DNA from: CAWUEX02 sp963921305
Lineage (GTDB): Bacteria > Pseudomonadota > Alphaproteobacteria > Rhodospirillales > Rhodospirillaceae
Reading direction: 5' to 3'
Assembly (NCBI GenBank): GCA_963921305.4
Contig: CAWUEX030000002.1
Location: 3,100,001-3,164,000 of the forward strand
Length of the DNA stretch: 64,000 bases
Positions 49,823 through 59,262 of the stretch are shown here, piece by piece. Each line of letters starts with the position of its first letter. Within the stretch, counting starts at the first letter, position 1. Under the pieces are notes generated by a model. It had not been told where the DNA came from. It saw nothing but the letters and a program-made list of their open reading frames with translations, and did no database searches. The translations under genes and the position numbers were made by a program.

Positions 49823-50977
49823 ATGCCGACAACGCCTTTCCAATCTCAGTCCCGACTCAACTTGCCAGCGGTGCTGGCGAATGCCCGTGTCCGAAAGGGC
49901 ATCGCTGTCGCCTTGATCGGCGGAGTGTTCCTACTGGGCACGGGGGCCTTGTATTGGCGCGCCAGCGCGGATGCCGCGATCGGTGCCGCTCCGCCGCTTC
50001 CGGTGCAGACACAATCGATCGTGTTTGAGACAGGGTATACCGTTGAGCAGCGGTATGCGGGCCGGGTTGAAGCGCGGCAGCAGACCCGCGTTGCTTTCGA
50101 ACGCGCAGGTCTGGTCGAGGACGTTCGCATCGAAGAGGGCGACCGCGTAGCCGCGGGGCAGACACTTGCAGTCATGGACCAGGACAGGCTGAACGCTGAG
50201 CGCGATCGCTTGATTGCTGATCGGGCGCAGGCGGTGGCGCAGCTCGAACTGGCCAATCTGACCTCAGCGCGCCAACGGCAGCTGGCTAACGAAGGGTTTT
50301 CATCTAAGCAACGTTACGATGATGCGCGGCTATCGGCCTCTTCGCTACAAGCTTCCGTCGAGTCCATCGATGCGGCGATCCGTTCGGTAGATATTCAGCT
50401 TGAGAAGTCCGTTCTCAAGGCGCCGTTTGATGGTGTGATTGGCGCGGTCCTGCTCGATAGCGGCGCGGTCATTGATGCCGGGATGGCGGTTGCGGATATC
50501 TTTGAGCGCTGTGCGCCTCGGGCCCGGATCGGTCTGCCGCCTGCCGTCGCCGATGCGCTGACTGTAGGAACCCAATACGACCTCGAATATGAGAACCAAA
50601 CCGTGCGGGGGCAGCTTGTCGCGCTCCGGCCCGATCTCGAGTCCCGGACCCAAGTCATTCCCGCGCTCTTCGAAGTGAATGAAGCGGCAGCGTTACCGTT
50701 CGATGATGTCGTTCATTTCAGGTTCGATCGCGCAATTGAATCACGTGGTGCTTGGCTGCCGATGGCGGCGCTGGTCGAAGGTGAAAAGGGGCTATGGTCG
50801 GTCTATACGGTCGCGGACAAAGACGGCGCTCAGGTGATTACCCGCGAAACCGTCGAAGTCCTGCATATCGATGATGGCCGGGTCTATGTGCGTGGCACGT
50901 TGAGAGCAGGAGCCCAGGTCCTGAACAGCGGCACCAACCGCGTCGTCCCCGGCCAACGCGTCGCTTTGGCGGAGTAA
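49823..50977 (+). CDS. RND efflux periplasmic adaptor (membrane-fusion protein)
   Basis: A 384-residue inner-membrane-anchored adaptor linking an RND pump to an outer-membrane channel. TM anchor at about 33-52 (IAVALIGGVFLLGTGALYW), a split lipoyl domain (RYAGRVEARQQTRVAFERAGLVEDVRIEEGDRVAAGQTLAVMD and VLKAPFDGVIGAVLLDSGAVIDAG), an alpha-hairpin coiled coil between them (about 115-190), then beta-barrel and membrane-proximal domains. GGAG lies before the ATG. It is followed by the permease after 5 bp. No outer-membrane factor gene is adjacent. Confidence 0.92.
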   Translation: MPTTPFQSQSRLNLPAVLANARVRKGIAVALIGGVFLLGTGALYWRASADAAIGAAPPLPVQTQSIVFETGYTVEQRYAGRVEARQQTRVAFERAGLVEDVRIEEGDRVAAGQTLAVMDQDRLNAERDRLIADRAQAVAQLELANLTSARQRQLANEGFSSKQRYDDARLSASSLQASVESIDAAIRSVDIQLEKSVLKAPFDGVIGAVLLDSGAVIDAGMAVADIFERCAPRARIGLPPAVADALTVGTQYDLEYENQTVRGQLVALRPDLESRTQVIPALFEVNEAAALPFDDVVHFRFDRAIESRGAWLPMAALVEGEKGLWSVYTVADKDGAQVITRETVEVLHIDDGRVYVRGTLRAGAQVLNSGTNRVVPGQRVALAE

Positions 50978-50982
50978 GCGCC

Positions 50983-53900
50983 GTGACAACCCTGTTTTAC
51001 CGCAATGTCCGCTATTTCGTGCTGGCTGCAGCTCTGATCGTGAGCGCGGGTGTGTCGTCGGTTTTGACCATCGGCCGGCAAGAAGACCCGACGATTACCA
51101 ATCTGTTTGCCACGATCGTGACTCCGTATCCCGGCGCGACCCCAGCGCGTGTTGAGGCTTTGATTACCGAGAAGGTCGAAGAAGAGCTGAGGGAAATAGA
51201 GGAGATCACGGAGATCACCTCGACCTCCCGGACAGGTATTTCAGTCATTTCGGTCGAGTTGTCGGAATATATCAGCGAAGCTGAAATCGAACGCAGTTGG
51301 TCAGAGATTCGTGATGCGTTGGCTGCGGCGGAACTGCTGTTTCCCAATGGGGCCGGGAAATCAAACTTCGATAACGACCGGACCGGCGCCTACACCAGCT
51401 TGAGCGCGATTATCGCGCGGCCCGGGGTCGACGTTTCACCGGGCATCTTGAAACGTTATGCCGAGCGCTTGCAGGAGCGTATGCGCGCAGTGCCTGGAAC
51501 GGAACTGGTGCGCCTGTTCGGCGAGCAGGACGAGGAAATCCTGGTTTCCGTTGATGCGAGCCGGTTGGTCGCGTTGGGGCTAACGGTTGACGCGGTTGCC
51601 ACATCGATCAGGCAGGCTGACAGCAAAGTGCAGGCTGGGCGTGTACGCGGCGGGTCGTCCGACTATCTGATCGAAGTGGGCGGCGAAATCGAGAGTTTGG
51701 ATCGCGTCCGTGACGTACCCCTACTGACCGCGGACACGGGCGAGATCATTAGAGTTGGTGACGTCGCGGCGGTCACACGCGGTATTCAGTCGCCGCCGTC
51801 CGCTGTTGCGTACGCGGATGGTGCTCCGGCGGTCATTGTGGCGGCAAAGATGCAGCCTGACCTGCAAGTTGATGCATGGGCAAGCAACGCTGAAGCGGCC
51901 ATGGCTGCGTTCGAGGCTGATTTGCCCGGCGGGCTGGAGCACACGCTGCTGTTCAATCAGGCACGCTATACCGCGGACCGGCTGACCGGACTTGGCATCA
52001 ACATGATGATCGGTATCGGCCTTGTGCTGGCGGTGTTGCTGGTCACGATCGGCTGGCGTTCGGCTTTGGTGGTCGCGGCGGTTCTGCCGCTAACCAGTTT
52101 GCTGAGTATTGCCGTGCTGCAACGGGTCGGGATTCCCATTCACCAGATGTCAGTGACCGGTTTAATCGTCGCGCTCGGCTTGCTTGTCGATGCGGCCATT
52201 GTCATGACCGATGAAATCCGCCGCCGTATCGGTGAGGGCAGACCGCGTGTCGAAGCCATCGGCGCCAGCGTGCAGCGCTTGGCTGTTCCATTGTTGGCGT
52301 CCACCGTGACGACAGTTCTGGCGTTTGTCCCAATGGCGATCTTGCCGGGGCCTGCGGGTGACTTTGTCGGCTCTATCGCGATCTCGGTGATCGTGATGTT
52401 GCTGGCCTCGCTGGCGCTGGCGCTGACTCTGACGCCCGCGCTTGCAGGTTTCATCCTGCCGGAAGACCGGGAAGCCAAATCAGGTTGGTGGGTCCACGGC
52501 ATTGACGCCAGCCGTGTACAGGCCGCGTTCAAAGTGTCACTCGACTGGGCGCTGGCAAATCGGGGTTGGGCCGTTGCCGCCGCATTGGTGCTGCCGTTGA
52601 TGGGGTTCGCTGCCTTTCCGACGCTGACCGCGCAGTTTTTCCCAGGGGTTGATCGTGATCAGTTTTACGTTCAGGTGCGTTTGCCCGATGGCGCGGCTCT
52701 AAGCGAAACACAAACTGTAGCTCAACGAGCGGATGCAATCCTGCGCGCAGCGGACGGTGTGTCCCATGTGCACTGGTTTGTCGGCGAGAGTGCGCCCGCT
52801 TTTTACTACAACATGATTCAGGATCAGGACGGCGTTGCCAGTTTCGCCGAAGCACTTGTCTCGACCACATCGCAGGATGCGACCAAGCGGCTAGTGCCGG
52901 ACCTGCAGATCAGCTTCGATCGCGATCTTCCCGAAGCGCAGGTGCTGGTGCGTGACCTGACCCAGGGGCCGCCTGTATCCGCGCCGGTCGAAGTGCGGCT
53001 GGTCGGGCCCGACCTTGCGGCATTGCGCGGCTATGGCGAGCAGCTGCGCCGCCGCATTGCAGAGCACCCGTTCGTGACCCATACCAAAGCCTCGCTTGGC
53101 GGCGGCGCACCGAAGTACGTATTTGATCTTGAAGAAGACAAAGTGCGCGCCAGCGGCTTGACCCTCACCGGTGTCGCCGGTCAGCTGCAGTCCTGGATCG
53201 AAGGCACCACCGGCGGGTCCATGCTTGAGGGGACCGAAGAGATGCCGGTGCGGGTTCGCGTCGGCGATGAGGACCGTGCCACGGCCTCACGTATCTCTGA
53301 TCTGAATATCGTTGCGCCAGAACCCAGCGCCACGGGATGGGCCGGGGTCCCTCTTGAAGCTTTGGGAACCGCGCGCCTTCAGCCGTCGGACAGTCCGATT
53401 GCCCGGCGCAATGGAGAGCGCGTCAACACGGTTCAGGCCTATTTGCAGCTCGGCGTATTGCCGGAGGAAGTGTTGAAACAAGTGCGGGAGAGCCTGGCGG
53501 CAGAACCGTTGGGGCTGCCCCAGGGCTACCGCATCGAGTACGGCGGTGACTCCGATGCCCGCGCGGATGTCGTTGGCAACCTGCTGGCGCCTATGGGACT
53601 TATCGTCGCGTTGCTGATGGCGACAATCGTGCTCACATTCAATTCCTTCCGGCTTTCGCTAGTGACGTTTGCCGTCGCGTTGCTGTCGGTCGGCCTGAGC
53701 GTATTGGCTCTGGCGATCTTCCGCTATCCATTTGGCATTCAGGCGGTGATCGGTGTGATCGGGTCGATCGGGGTGTCCATTAATGCCGCCATCATCATCA
53801 TGACGGCGCTGCAAAAGGACTCAAACGCCATGCAAGACGACCGTACCGCCATTCGCGACGTGGTGATGAGGTCCGGCCGCCACATCATTTCGACAACGGT

Positions 53901-54129
53901 GACGACGTTCGGCGGCTTCTTACCGTTGATCTTGGCCGGCGGCGGGTTCTGGCCGCCGTTCGCCATGGCCATTGCCGGCGGCGTGCTGCTGTCGACGGTC
54001 GTGTCGTTCTACTTCGTGCCGCCGATGTTCAGCTTTGCCTTGGGCTGGAAGAAAAAAGCCTGTCCGGTAATCGAAGCGTTTCGGGATGAAGAATCTGCGG
54101 CGGACTATAAAGCCATCGCTGCGGAGTGA
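50983..54129 (+). CDS. RND efflux permease with altered proton-relay residues
   Basis: A 1048-residue inner-membrane pump of the AcrB/HAE superfamily with 12 TM helices and two large periplasmic loops. GTG start. N-terminal TM1 is followed by PYPGATPARVEALITEKVEEEL, the porter-domain start. In TM4 the segment is GLLVDAAIVMTDE (Asp at about 402), where AcrB has two adjacent Asp; the second is Ala here. In TM10 the segment SINAAIIIM (about 933) replaces the AcrB Lys region SAKNAIL. Charge relay must therefore differ from AcrB. Substrate unknown. Operonic with the adaptor; controlled by the TetR operator. Confidence 0.92.
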   Translation: MTTLFYRNVRYFVLAAALIVSAGVSSVLTIGRQEDPTITNLFATIVTPYPGATPARVEALITEKVEEELREIEEITEITSTSRTGISVISVELSEYISEAEIERSWSEIRDALAAAELLFPNGAGKSNFDNDRTGAYTSLSAIIARPGVDVSPGILKRYAERLQERMRAVPGTELVRLFGEQDEEILVSVDASRLVALGLTVDAVATSIRQADSKVQAGRVRGGSSDYLIEVGGEIESLDRVRDVPLLTADTGEIIRVGDVAAVTRGIQSPPSAVAYADGAPAVIVAAKMQPDLQVDAWASNAEAAMAAFEADLPGGLEHTLLFNQARYTADRLTGLGINMMIGIGLVLAVLLVTIGWRSALVVAAVLPLTSLLSIAVLQRVGIPIHQMSVTGLIVALGLLVDAAIVMTDEIRRRIGEGRPRVEAIGASVQRLAVPLLASTVTTVLAFVPMAILPGPAGDFVGSIAISVIVMLLASLALALTLTPALAGFILPEDREAKSGWWVHGIDASRVQAAFKVSLDWALANRGWAVAAALVLPLMGFAAFPTLTAQFFPGVDRDQFYVQVRLPDGAALSETQTVAQRADAILRAADGVSHVHWFVGESAPAFYYNMIQDQDGVASFAEALVSTTSQDATKRLVPDLQISFDRDLPEAQVLVRDLTQGPPVSAPVEVRLVGPDLAALRGYGEQLRRRIAEHPFVTHTKASLGGGAPKYVFDLEEDKVRASGLTLTGVAGQLQSWIEGTTGGSMLEGTEEMPVRVRVGDEDRATASRISDLNIVAPEPSATGWAGVPLEALGTARLQPSDSPIARRNGERVNTVQAYLQLGVLPEEVLKQVRESLAAEPLGLPQGYRIEYGGDSDARADVVGNLLAPMGLIVALLMATIVLTFNSFRLSLVTFAVALLSVGLSVLALAIFRYPFGIQAVIGVIGSIGVSINAAIIIMTALQKDSNAMQDDRTAIRDVVMRSGRHIISTTVTTFGGFLPLILAGGGFWPPFAMAIAGGVLLSTVVSFYFVPPMFSFALGWKKKACPVIEAFRDEESAADYKAIAAE

Positions 54130-54133
54130 TCGG

Positions 54134-55333
54134 TTAACTGGCGGTTTTCGTTGCGCCGCTTTCAATCATGGCATCGATAGAGCCCTGGTCGAGACCCGCT
54201 TCTTGAAGGATTTCGACGGTATGCTCGCCGAGCTGCGGTGCGTGGCGGCGAATATCAGCCGGGGACTCTGAGAACGAGATCGGGAAGGCGGGCGTGCGCA
54301 GTTTGCCCTCGGTTGGGTGGTCGATGGTTTGCCAAAAGCCGACCGCGTTGAGGTGTTCGTCGTGAACAAGATCGACTAAGTCGTTGACGACGATGGTCGG
54401 GACGCTGGTTTCCCCGAAAATTTCCATCCACTCCTTTGCCGTTTTGTTCAACATCGTGTTGGCGGTTTCCTGATAGGTGTCGTCGATGTTGGTGACGCGG
54501 TCCGAGAGAGTCTTGAACCTTGGGTCGTCCAACAGTTCCTCACGGTCGGCAAGTTTGCAGAAGGTTTCCCAATGGGCATCTAGGTAGGGAAGGATGGCAA
54601 TGTAGCCCTCCTTAGTGGGATACGGTTTGCGGTGGTGGCTCATGAGCCGCGTATAACCAGGCTCTCCCATCGGCGGATCGAAAGTATAGCCCCATAGGTG
54701 TTCCGCCATGACGTAAGACACCATGGTCTCGTACATCGGCACTTCGATTTCCTGACCCTGGCCGGTGCGTTCGCGGTGGAACAGCGCGGCAAGCACGCCT
54801 TGGACGACGGCCATGGCGGTGGTTTTGTCGCAGACAATGGTGGGCAGGTACCGCGGCTCGCCCAGAACCAGTTTATTCAGCATGGCAATGCCGGACACAG
54901 CCTGAATGGAATCATCCAGGGCTCCTTTTTCGCCGTAAGGCCCCTTCTTGCCGTAACCATAGGAGCCGCAATAGATGAGCTTGGGATTGATCTCTTTCAG
55001 GGTCGCGTAGTCGAGCTTGAGTTTGTCCATCACCTGCGGACGATTGTTGTGAACCAGTACATCCGCCGTTTTGACAAGCTCTAGAAGGGCATCCCGTGCT
55101 TCCGGTTTCTTGAGATCAAGGACCAAGCTGCGCTTGTTGCGGTTACAAGTGAGGTACAGCGCCGCCATGCCTTTGGTGTTGCGATAAGCGCCGAGGGTGC
55201 GGTTGCTGTCTCCATACGGCGCTTCGATCTTGATCACGTCCGCGCCCATATCGGCGAGCATCTGGCAGGCCCAAGGCCCCAGCACGACAGCCGTCAACTC
55301 GAGAACTTTAATACCATCAAGCGGGCCCGGCAT
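54134..55333 (-). CDS. CaiB/BaiF-family (class III) CoA-transferase
   Basis: A 399-residue enzyme that moves CoA between carboxylic acids through an aspartyl-CoA intermediate. The N-terminus GPLDGIKVLELTAVVLGPWACQMLADMGADVIKIE is diagnostic. RNKRSLVLDLKKPEAR, VLVHNNRPQVMDKL, YGEKGALDDSIQAVSG (catalytic Asp region near 167) and YGSYGYGKKGPYG follow. The interlocked-dimer small domain and C-terminal return are present; length is normal. It lies just upstream (49 bp) of the T-C protein gene on the opposite side of that gene's stop, same strand, so it could be the last gene of the NRPS-like transcript 58580-54134. Confidence 0.93.
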   Translation of the reverse strand: MPGPLDGIKVLELTAVVLGPWACQMLADMGADVIKIEAPYGDSNRTLGAYRNTKGMAALYLTCNRNKRSLVLDLKKPEARDALLELVKTADVLVHNNRPQVMDKLKLDYATLKEINPKLIYCGSYGYGKKGPYGEKGALDDSIQAVSGIAMLNKLVLGEPRYLPTIVCDKTTAMAVVQGVLAALFHRERTGQGQEIEVPMYETMVSYVMAEHLWGYTFDPPMGEPGYTRLMSHHRKPYPTKEGYIAILPYLDAHWETFCKLADREELLDDPRFKTLSDRVTNIDDTYQETANTMLNKTAKEWMEIFGETSVPTIVVNDLVDLVHDEHLNAVGFWQTIDHPTEGKLRTPAFPISFSESPADIRRHAPQLGEHTVEILQEAGLDQGSIDAMIESGATKTAS

Positions 55334-55382
55334 GGCGCACTCCTAGAACTGGAAAGGACTGATTCGGGAAAGGTGTTTGGTA

Positions 55383-56954
55383 TCAGGTGGGGGGCACGTC
55401 GGCAAGCGCCGAGCCGAGGGCGTCAGCCAGTTGTGCTGCTGCATCATCGGAAAACATGTCCCGGTTGGTGCCCAGGATGCAGGACAGTGTCGTGCCGTTG
55501 TCGAACAGAAACAGGGCGATATCCGCCACCAAGAACAAGGGCGGATGTTCAAACGGAAAGTCTTCGACGGACACACCCTCAATGTCCGGAAGCCCGGGGC
55601 GTGGAACGGAGTCCACAAAAATACGCGGCAAAGTATCGATGATGCCGGCGTCGAGCAGAGTTCCGATGGGAACGCTGGAATACGGATCGATCCTCCGGGA
55701 CTCTTGCCGCGCGTGTTCGATAGCATCGGTAAGGGAGATCGAGGTTCCAGAAACGGCAAAGCGCAAGACCACAAGCGTCGCAAAAAAGCCGATCAGATTT
55801 TGGCTGCCGGGCAGGTTGCGATTGGCATGCATGATGCCCACAGGAATGTCTTCGGCGCCAGTCAGCGATTTGTAGAGAGATAGAAAGGCGCCCAAAAAGA
55901 CGGTGGCCACCGACGTCCGGGTTGTGCGCGCGACACTGCGCAGGTTGGATTGCGCATCCGCCCTTATAGGGATGACCTGACGCCGAACCGGGAAGTTATA
56001 AACAGACTGGCGCGGCTGGTCGTTTGGAAGCGGAACATCAAGACCCGGCGGTAAGCCGTGCAAATACTCACGCCAGAACGCAACGGCATTCTGACCGGCG
56101 TCCGAGGCCAGCCAGGCGCGATGGGATACAGCATAGTCCGCAAACTGATAGGGCAAATCGGGTAGGCGCGTCTGTTCACTGCGCCGCAACGCCGAGTACA
56201 ACGCCGTAAGCTCGCCGACAAAAACGCCCATCGACCAGCCATCGCTGACGATGTGGTGCATTGAAACTGCGAGAACGTGTTCTGAGCTGGGAAGCGATAT
56301 AAGCGCAACCCGTATCGGCGGCGGAGAGGCGAGGTCAAATGTCAGGGCTGTAAACCGCTCGACGATCGCCTGCGCAGCTTCTTTGTTCGTTGCTGAGAAA
56401 TGCTCGATGTTCACGGATGCACTGGGCGAAATAACCGCGGACAGCGCGCCATCCGCTTCGGCAAAGCCGGTGCGCAAAACCTCCTGACGTTGGGCGAGCA
56501 GGTTCAAAGCTTGTTGTAAGATTTCGGAGTCAAAGTCTCCGCGGACCAAAATGGCGCCTTCACCGCGAAGCTGAAACCGCTGCGGATCAGGATTGCGTTC
56601 AAAGGGCCAAAGGCGCTCCTGCAGCAGTGAAGCGCGTAAGTGTGTTGGGTCAGCTGGATTACGGCTGTGCACTTCCACTGCTGGAATATCGGCGGGCACC
56701 GATGCCCTATCGCCAGATACGTAGGCGGCGAGGGCTTCTACGGTGGGATGATCGAACACGGCGGTGGACGGTACGGCATGGCCCATCTCGTCAAGCGCTG
56801 CCGCGACAACGGTGGCCATCATCGAGTCCCCACCCAGCTCAAAAAAATTGGCGGTGTCATCGACGCTGTCGACTTCAAGAGCCTGGCAAAATGCTGACCG
56901 GACAGCTGTGCCAGCGTCGACCTGTTTCTTTTTCCGGCGGAACAGTTTGAACAT
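55383..56954 (-). CDS. NRPS-like carrier-condensation (T-C) protein
   Basis: A 523-residue two-domain protein. The N-terminal peptidyl/aryl carrier domain (about 14-80) has the phosphopantetheine Ser 44 in FFELGGDSMMA. The condensation domain (about 105-520) has the catalytic HHIVSDG (233-239) plus AVSMHH context and a C-terminal GFFATLVVLR and GTLLDAG region. There is no adenylation, thioesterase or epimerase domain. An acyl or aminoacyl group loaded on Ser 44 by the adjacent ligase could be joined to a free amine by the terminal C domain (inference from stand-alone C-domain systems). It follows the adenylation gene by 15 bp. Confidence 0.88.
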   Translation of the reverse strand: MFKLFRRKKKQVDAGTAVRSAFCQALEVDSVDDTANFFELGGDSMMATVVAAALDEMGHAVPSTAVFDHPTVEALAAYVSGDRASVPADIPAVEVHSRNPADPTHLRASLLQERLWPFERNPDPQRFQLRGEGAILVRGDFDSEILQQALNLLAQRQEVLRTGFAEADGALSAVISPSASVNIEHFSATNKEAAQAIVERFTALTFDLASPPPIRVALISLPSSEHVLAVSMHHIVSDGWSMGVFVGELTALYSALRRSEQTRLPDLPYQFADYAVSHRAWLASDAGQNAVAFWREYLHGLPPGLDVPLPNDQPRQSVYNFPVRRQVIPIRADAQSNLRSVARTTRTSVATVFLGAFLSLYKSLTGAEDIPVGIMHANRNLPGSQNLIGFFATLVVLRFAVSGTSISLTDAIEHARQESRRIDPYSSVPIGTLLDAGIIDTLPRIFVDSVPRPGLPDIEGVSVEDFPFEHPPLFLVADIALFLFDNGTTLSCILGTNRDMFSDDAAAQLADALGSALADVPPT

Positions 56955-56969
56955 CGGCGTGAATTCCGG

Positions 56970-58580
56970 CTAGTCGGCAGACTGGCTGAAGAAACGCTGA
57001 CGCACGGCGTCACGGTTGATCTTGAGGTTGCGCGTCAAAAGTCCGTTCTCGGCTGTGAAGTCTTCGTTCGTCAGTGAGACCTGGATGTGGGATTTGAACG
57101 CTGGTGCCATGCGCTCGACAGTCGTGCGCACGTGTTGGTCCAGTTCCTCTCCCGTTGACTGTGACAGCGTTTGCGGAATTTGCACGGCGACCCCCAGGAC
57201 TCGTCCGCCATCTATACCGACAAGTACGGCCTTAGCGATGTTATCATGTTGTTCTAGGGCCTTCTCAACCAGCTCAGGCTGCACCTTAATCCCTGAGTGC
57301 GCGACAATGGTGGATTTCTTGCGGCCGATCAGGGTCAAACGCCCAGACGGTGAAAGTTTGCCAAGGTCGCCTGTATATACGGCACCATCCTCGAAGCGCG
57401 TGTCTTCCGCAGACGCTTCAAAATGAAAAAACCGGTTGGTCTGTGGTGCGGCTTTGCGGACGACAATTTCACCATCCTCGGCGATGGAAATCTGATTGCC
57501 GGCGAGGGGTTTGCCGACCGTACCGATTTCGTTATCCGCCAGCGTATTGGCGCAGACGACACCACACTCCGTGAGCCCGTAGACTTGAACCAAGGGAAAT
57601 CCAAGTCGGCGATAGAGTTCGAGCGTGGACGGGCCGATTTTCGCCATTCCAGTAATCATGATGCGCATGCGTGATCCAAATATGGCGTGTGCTTTGCCAT
57701 AAACCCGTTTCAGCAAAGCCCGGGCGGTGCCTGCGGCACCCACGCGGCGCAATGCGCCAGCAAAGGCGCTGATCAAACGCAACCCTGTGCGGGCTGCATT
57801 TGATTGATTGCGCAGAGCCGCCTTGATCGACTTCTCAACGGCTTCGTAGAAAATCGGTGGGGCAATCAAGACCGTCGGATTGAATTGCTTTAGTCCTTCC
57901 AGCAATTGGGTGGACGAAACCGCGGTGATGTCCACACCCCGCATCACAGCCCCGTAATACAGAACGCGATTTTGGAGTGACGAGAACGGCATATAAAGCA
58001 GGACGCAATCTTGAGCGCCGAAGCCCATGGCATCGCCAAATGAATTGACCTGATCGATGACCCCCGTCTTCGAAATGACCATGCCCTTAAAGGACCCGCT
58101 GGTCCCGGATGAGAACACGAAGGAAAGATCGTCGTCGGTGACAGGGTAGGGATCGTTCTGGACAGAATGTAGAGTATGCGTCGCTGGATCGATGCGGCCC
58201 AGACTGGCGACGTGCGTATTCGCTGCAGGCGGGTGAGGTTCGGCGTCGGACACCAAGAAAAACCTCAGGCAGTACTCGGCCATGAGAGCCGGGATCGCGG
58301 TTTCACTAAATTCACTGGGAAAGACGACCGAGACGATGTCCAATTCGACCATCGCGATGTCGGTGACCATCCATAGGTAAGAATTATCTCCGCGCAGTCC
58401 GACCTTGTCGCCCGGCCGAAGCCCAAGCGCGGTTAGGGCTCGTTTTTGAATTTCGATATCGGCCAGGAACTGCTGTGATGAAAGGCTAAGGACACCGTCG
58501 GGCAGCAGCCACTTAACCGAATACTCGGGTGCGGAATCACCGGAAGAAGGTACGAGTTTCAATCTCTGACGTCCTAGCAA
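56970..58580 (-). CDS. Stand-alone adenylation (AMP-binding) enzyme
   Basis: A 536-residue ATP-dependent acyl-activating enzyme. Core motifs in order: SFVFSSGTSGSFKGMVISKTG (A3), YGLTECGVV (A5), YTGDLGKLSPSGRLTLIGRKKS (A7-A8), AHSGIKVQPELVE and NGLLTRNLKINRDAV, with the A10 Lys. It most likely loads the carrier domain encoded 15 bp downstream. The binding-pocket code cannot be read reliably by eye, so the substrate (amino, aryl or fatty acid) is open. Start is a TTG at 58580; an internal TTG is possible. A 230-bp A+T-rich space upstream probably holds its promoter. Confidence 0.87.
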   Translation of the reverse strand: MLGRQRLKLVPSSGDSAPEYSVKWLLPDGVLSLSSQQFLADIEIQKRALTALGLRPGDKVGLRGDNSYLWMVTDIAMVELDIVSVVFPSEFSETAIPALMAEYCLRFFLVSDAEPHPPAANTHVASLGRIDPATHTLHSVQNDPYPVTDDDLSFVFSSGTSGSFKGMVISKTGVIDQVNSFGDAMGFGAQDCVLLYMPFSSLQNRVLYYGAVMRGVDITAVSSTQLLEGLKQFNPTVLIAPPIFYEAVEKSIKAALRNQSNAARTGLRLISAFAGALRRVGAAGTARALLKRVYGKAHAIFGSRMRIMITGMAKIGPSTLELYRRLGFPLVQVYGLTECGVVCANTLADNEIGTVGKPLAGNQISIAEDGEIVVRKAAPQTNRFFHFEASAEDTRFEDGAVYTGDLGKLSPSGRLTLIGRKKSTIVAHSGIKVQPELVEKALEQHDNIAKAVLVGIDGGRVLGVAVQIPQTLSQSTGEELDQHVRTTVERMAPAFKSHIQVSLTNEDFTAENGLLTRNLKINRDAVRQRFFSQSAD

Positions 58581-58809
58581 TCTCTCTAATTCAATCCAGA
58601 GTTTAGAACGCGTGGGAATTAGTCATAAGGTTAGTTCCTTTTGCGTGCACAACTTTAAATAGAAATTTGTACCGAATTCATTGACGTGTCATTTTAAAGA
58701 GTGTTTTAACTGCACTTCTAGACCGGCTCAAAATAAATCCGCCTTTAGCAGCGGATGACGCCGGTTTGAACATGATTTGACTGGCCGGACACGCGGGGGA
58801 GTGGGGGCT

Positions 58810-59262
58810 GTGGCACGCCGAGTTCGCGTTACGCACTCATATCCGGTTTCTGCTGAGCGGCTGTGGTCGTGCAGCGTCTCATACCGGTGCTTGGCTGAGA
58901 TGATGGCCAGTCTGGTGACGTATGATGGTCTGCCGTCTGGGGAGATCCATGTAGGTCAGAGTTTTGACCTGCAGGTCACTCATTTCAAAATTACCCCGCC
59001 GATGACCTGGCATATAGACGTTATCCGCCGAGACGACGAGCGCCGTATTCTACAGACATGTGAACGCGGCGGCTCCATCCGAACCTATTATCACACCCTA
59101 ACCGTCAAGGCGGTCGACGAAGACAATTCGTTATTGACCGATGAAATCGAATTCGATGCCGGGTGGTTATCTTTGCCGATGACGCTATGGGTGAGACACA
59201 TCTATACGTCACGGGATGCGCCGCGGCGCCGTCTTCTGGGGCTCAGCGAGAAGGGCGGCTAG
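58810..59262 (+). CDS. SRPBCC-family protein
   Basis: A 150-residue START/Bet v1-like (SRPBCC) protein; such folds enclose hydrophobic ligands. The first strand RVRVTHSYPVSAERLWSCSV, the middle THFKITPPMTWHIDVIRRDDERRILQT and the late TYYHTLTVKAVDEDNSLLTDEIEFDAGWLSLPMTLWV fit the helix-grip layout. The GTG at 58810 with GGGGAG 8 nt upstream is preferred; the frame is open from a TTG at 58777. Its TAG overlaps the stop of the convergent glycosyltransferase gene by the palindrome CTAG. Ligand unknown; nearness to the NRPS-like genes may be incidental. Confidence 0.72.
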   Translation: MARRVRVTHSYPVSAERLWSCSVSYRCLAEMMASLVTYDGLPSGEIHVGQSFDLQVTHFKITPPMTWHIDVIRRDDERRILQTCERGGSIRTYYHTLTVKAVDEDNSLLTDEIEFDAGWLSLPMTLWVRHIYTSRDAPRRRLLGLSEKGG

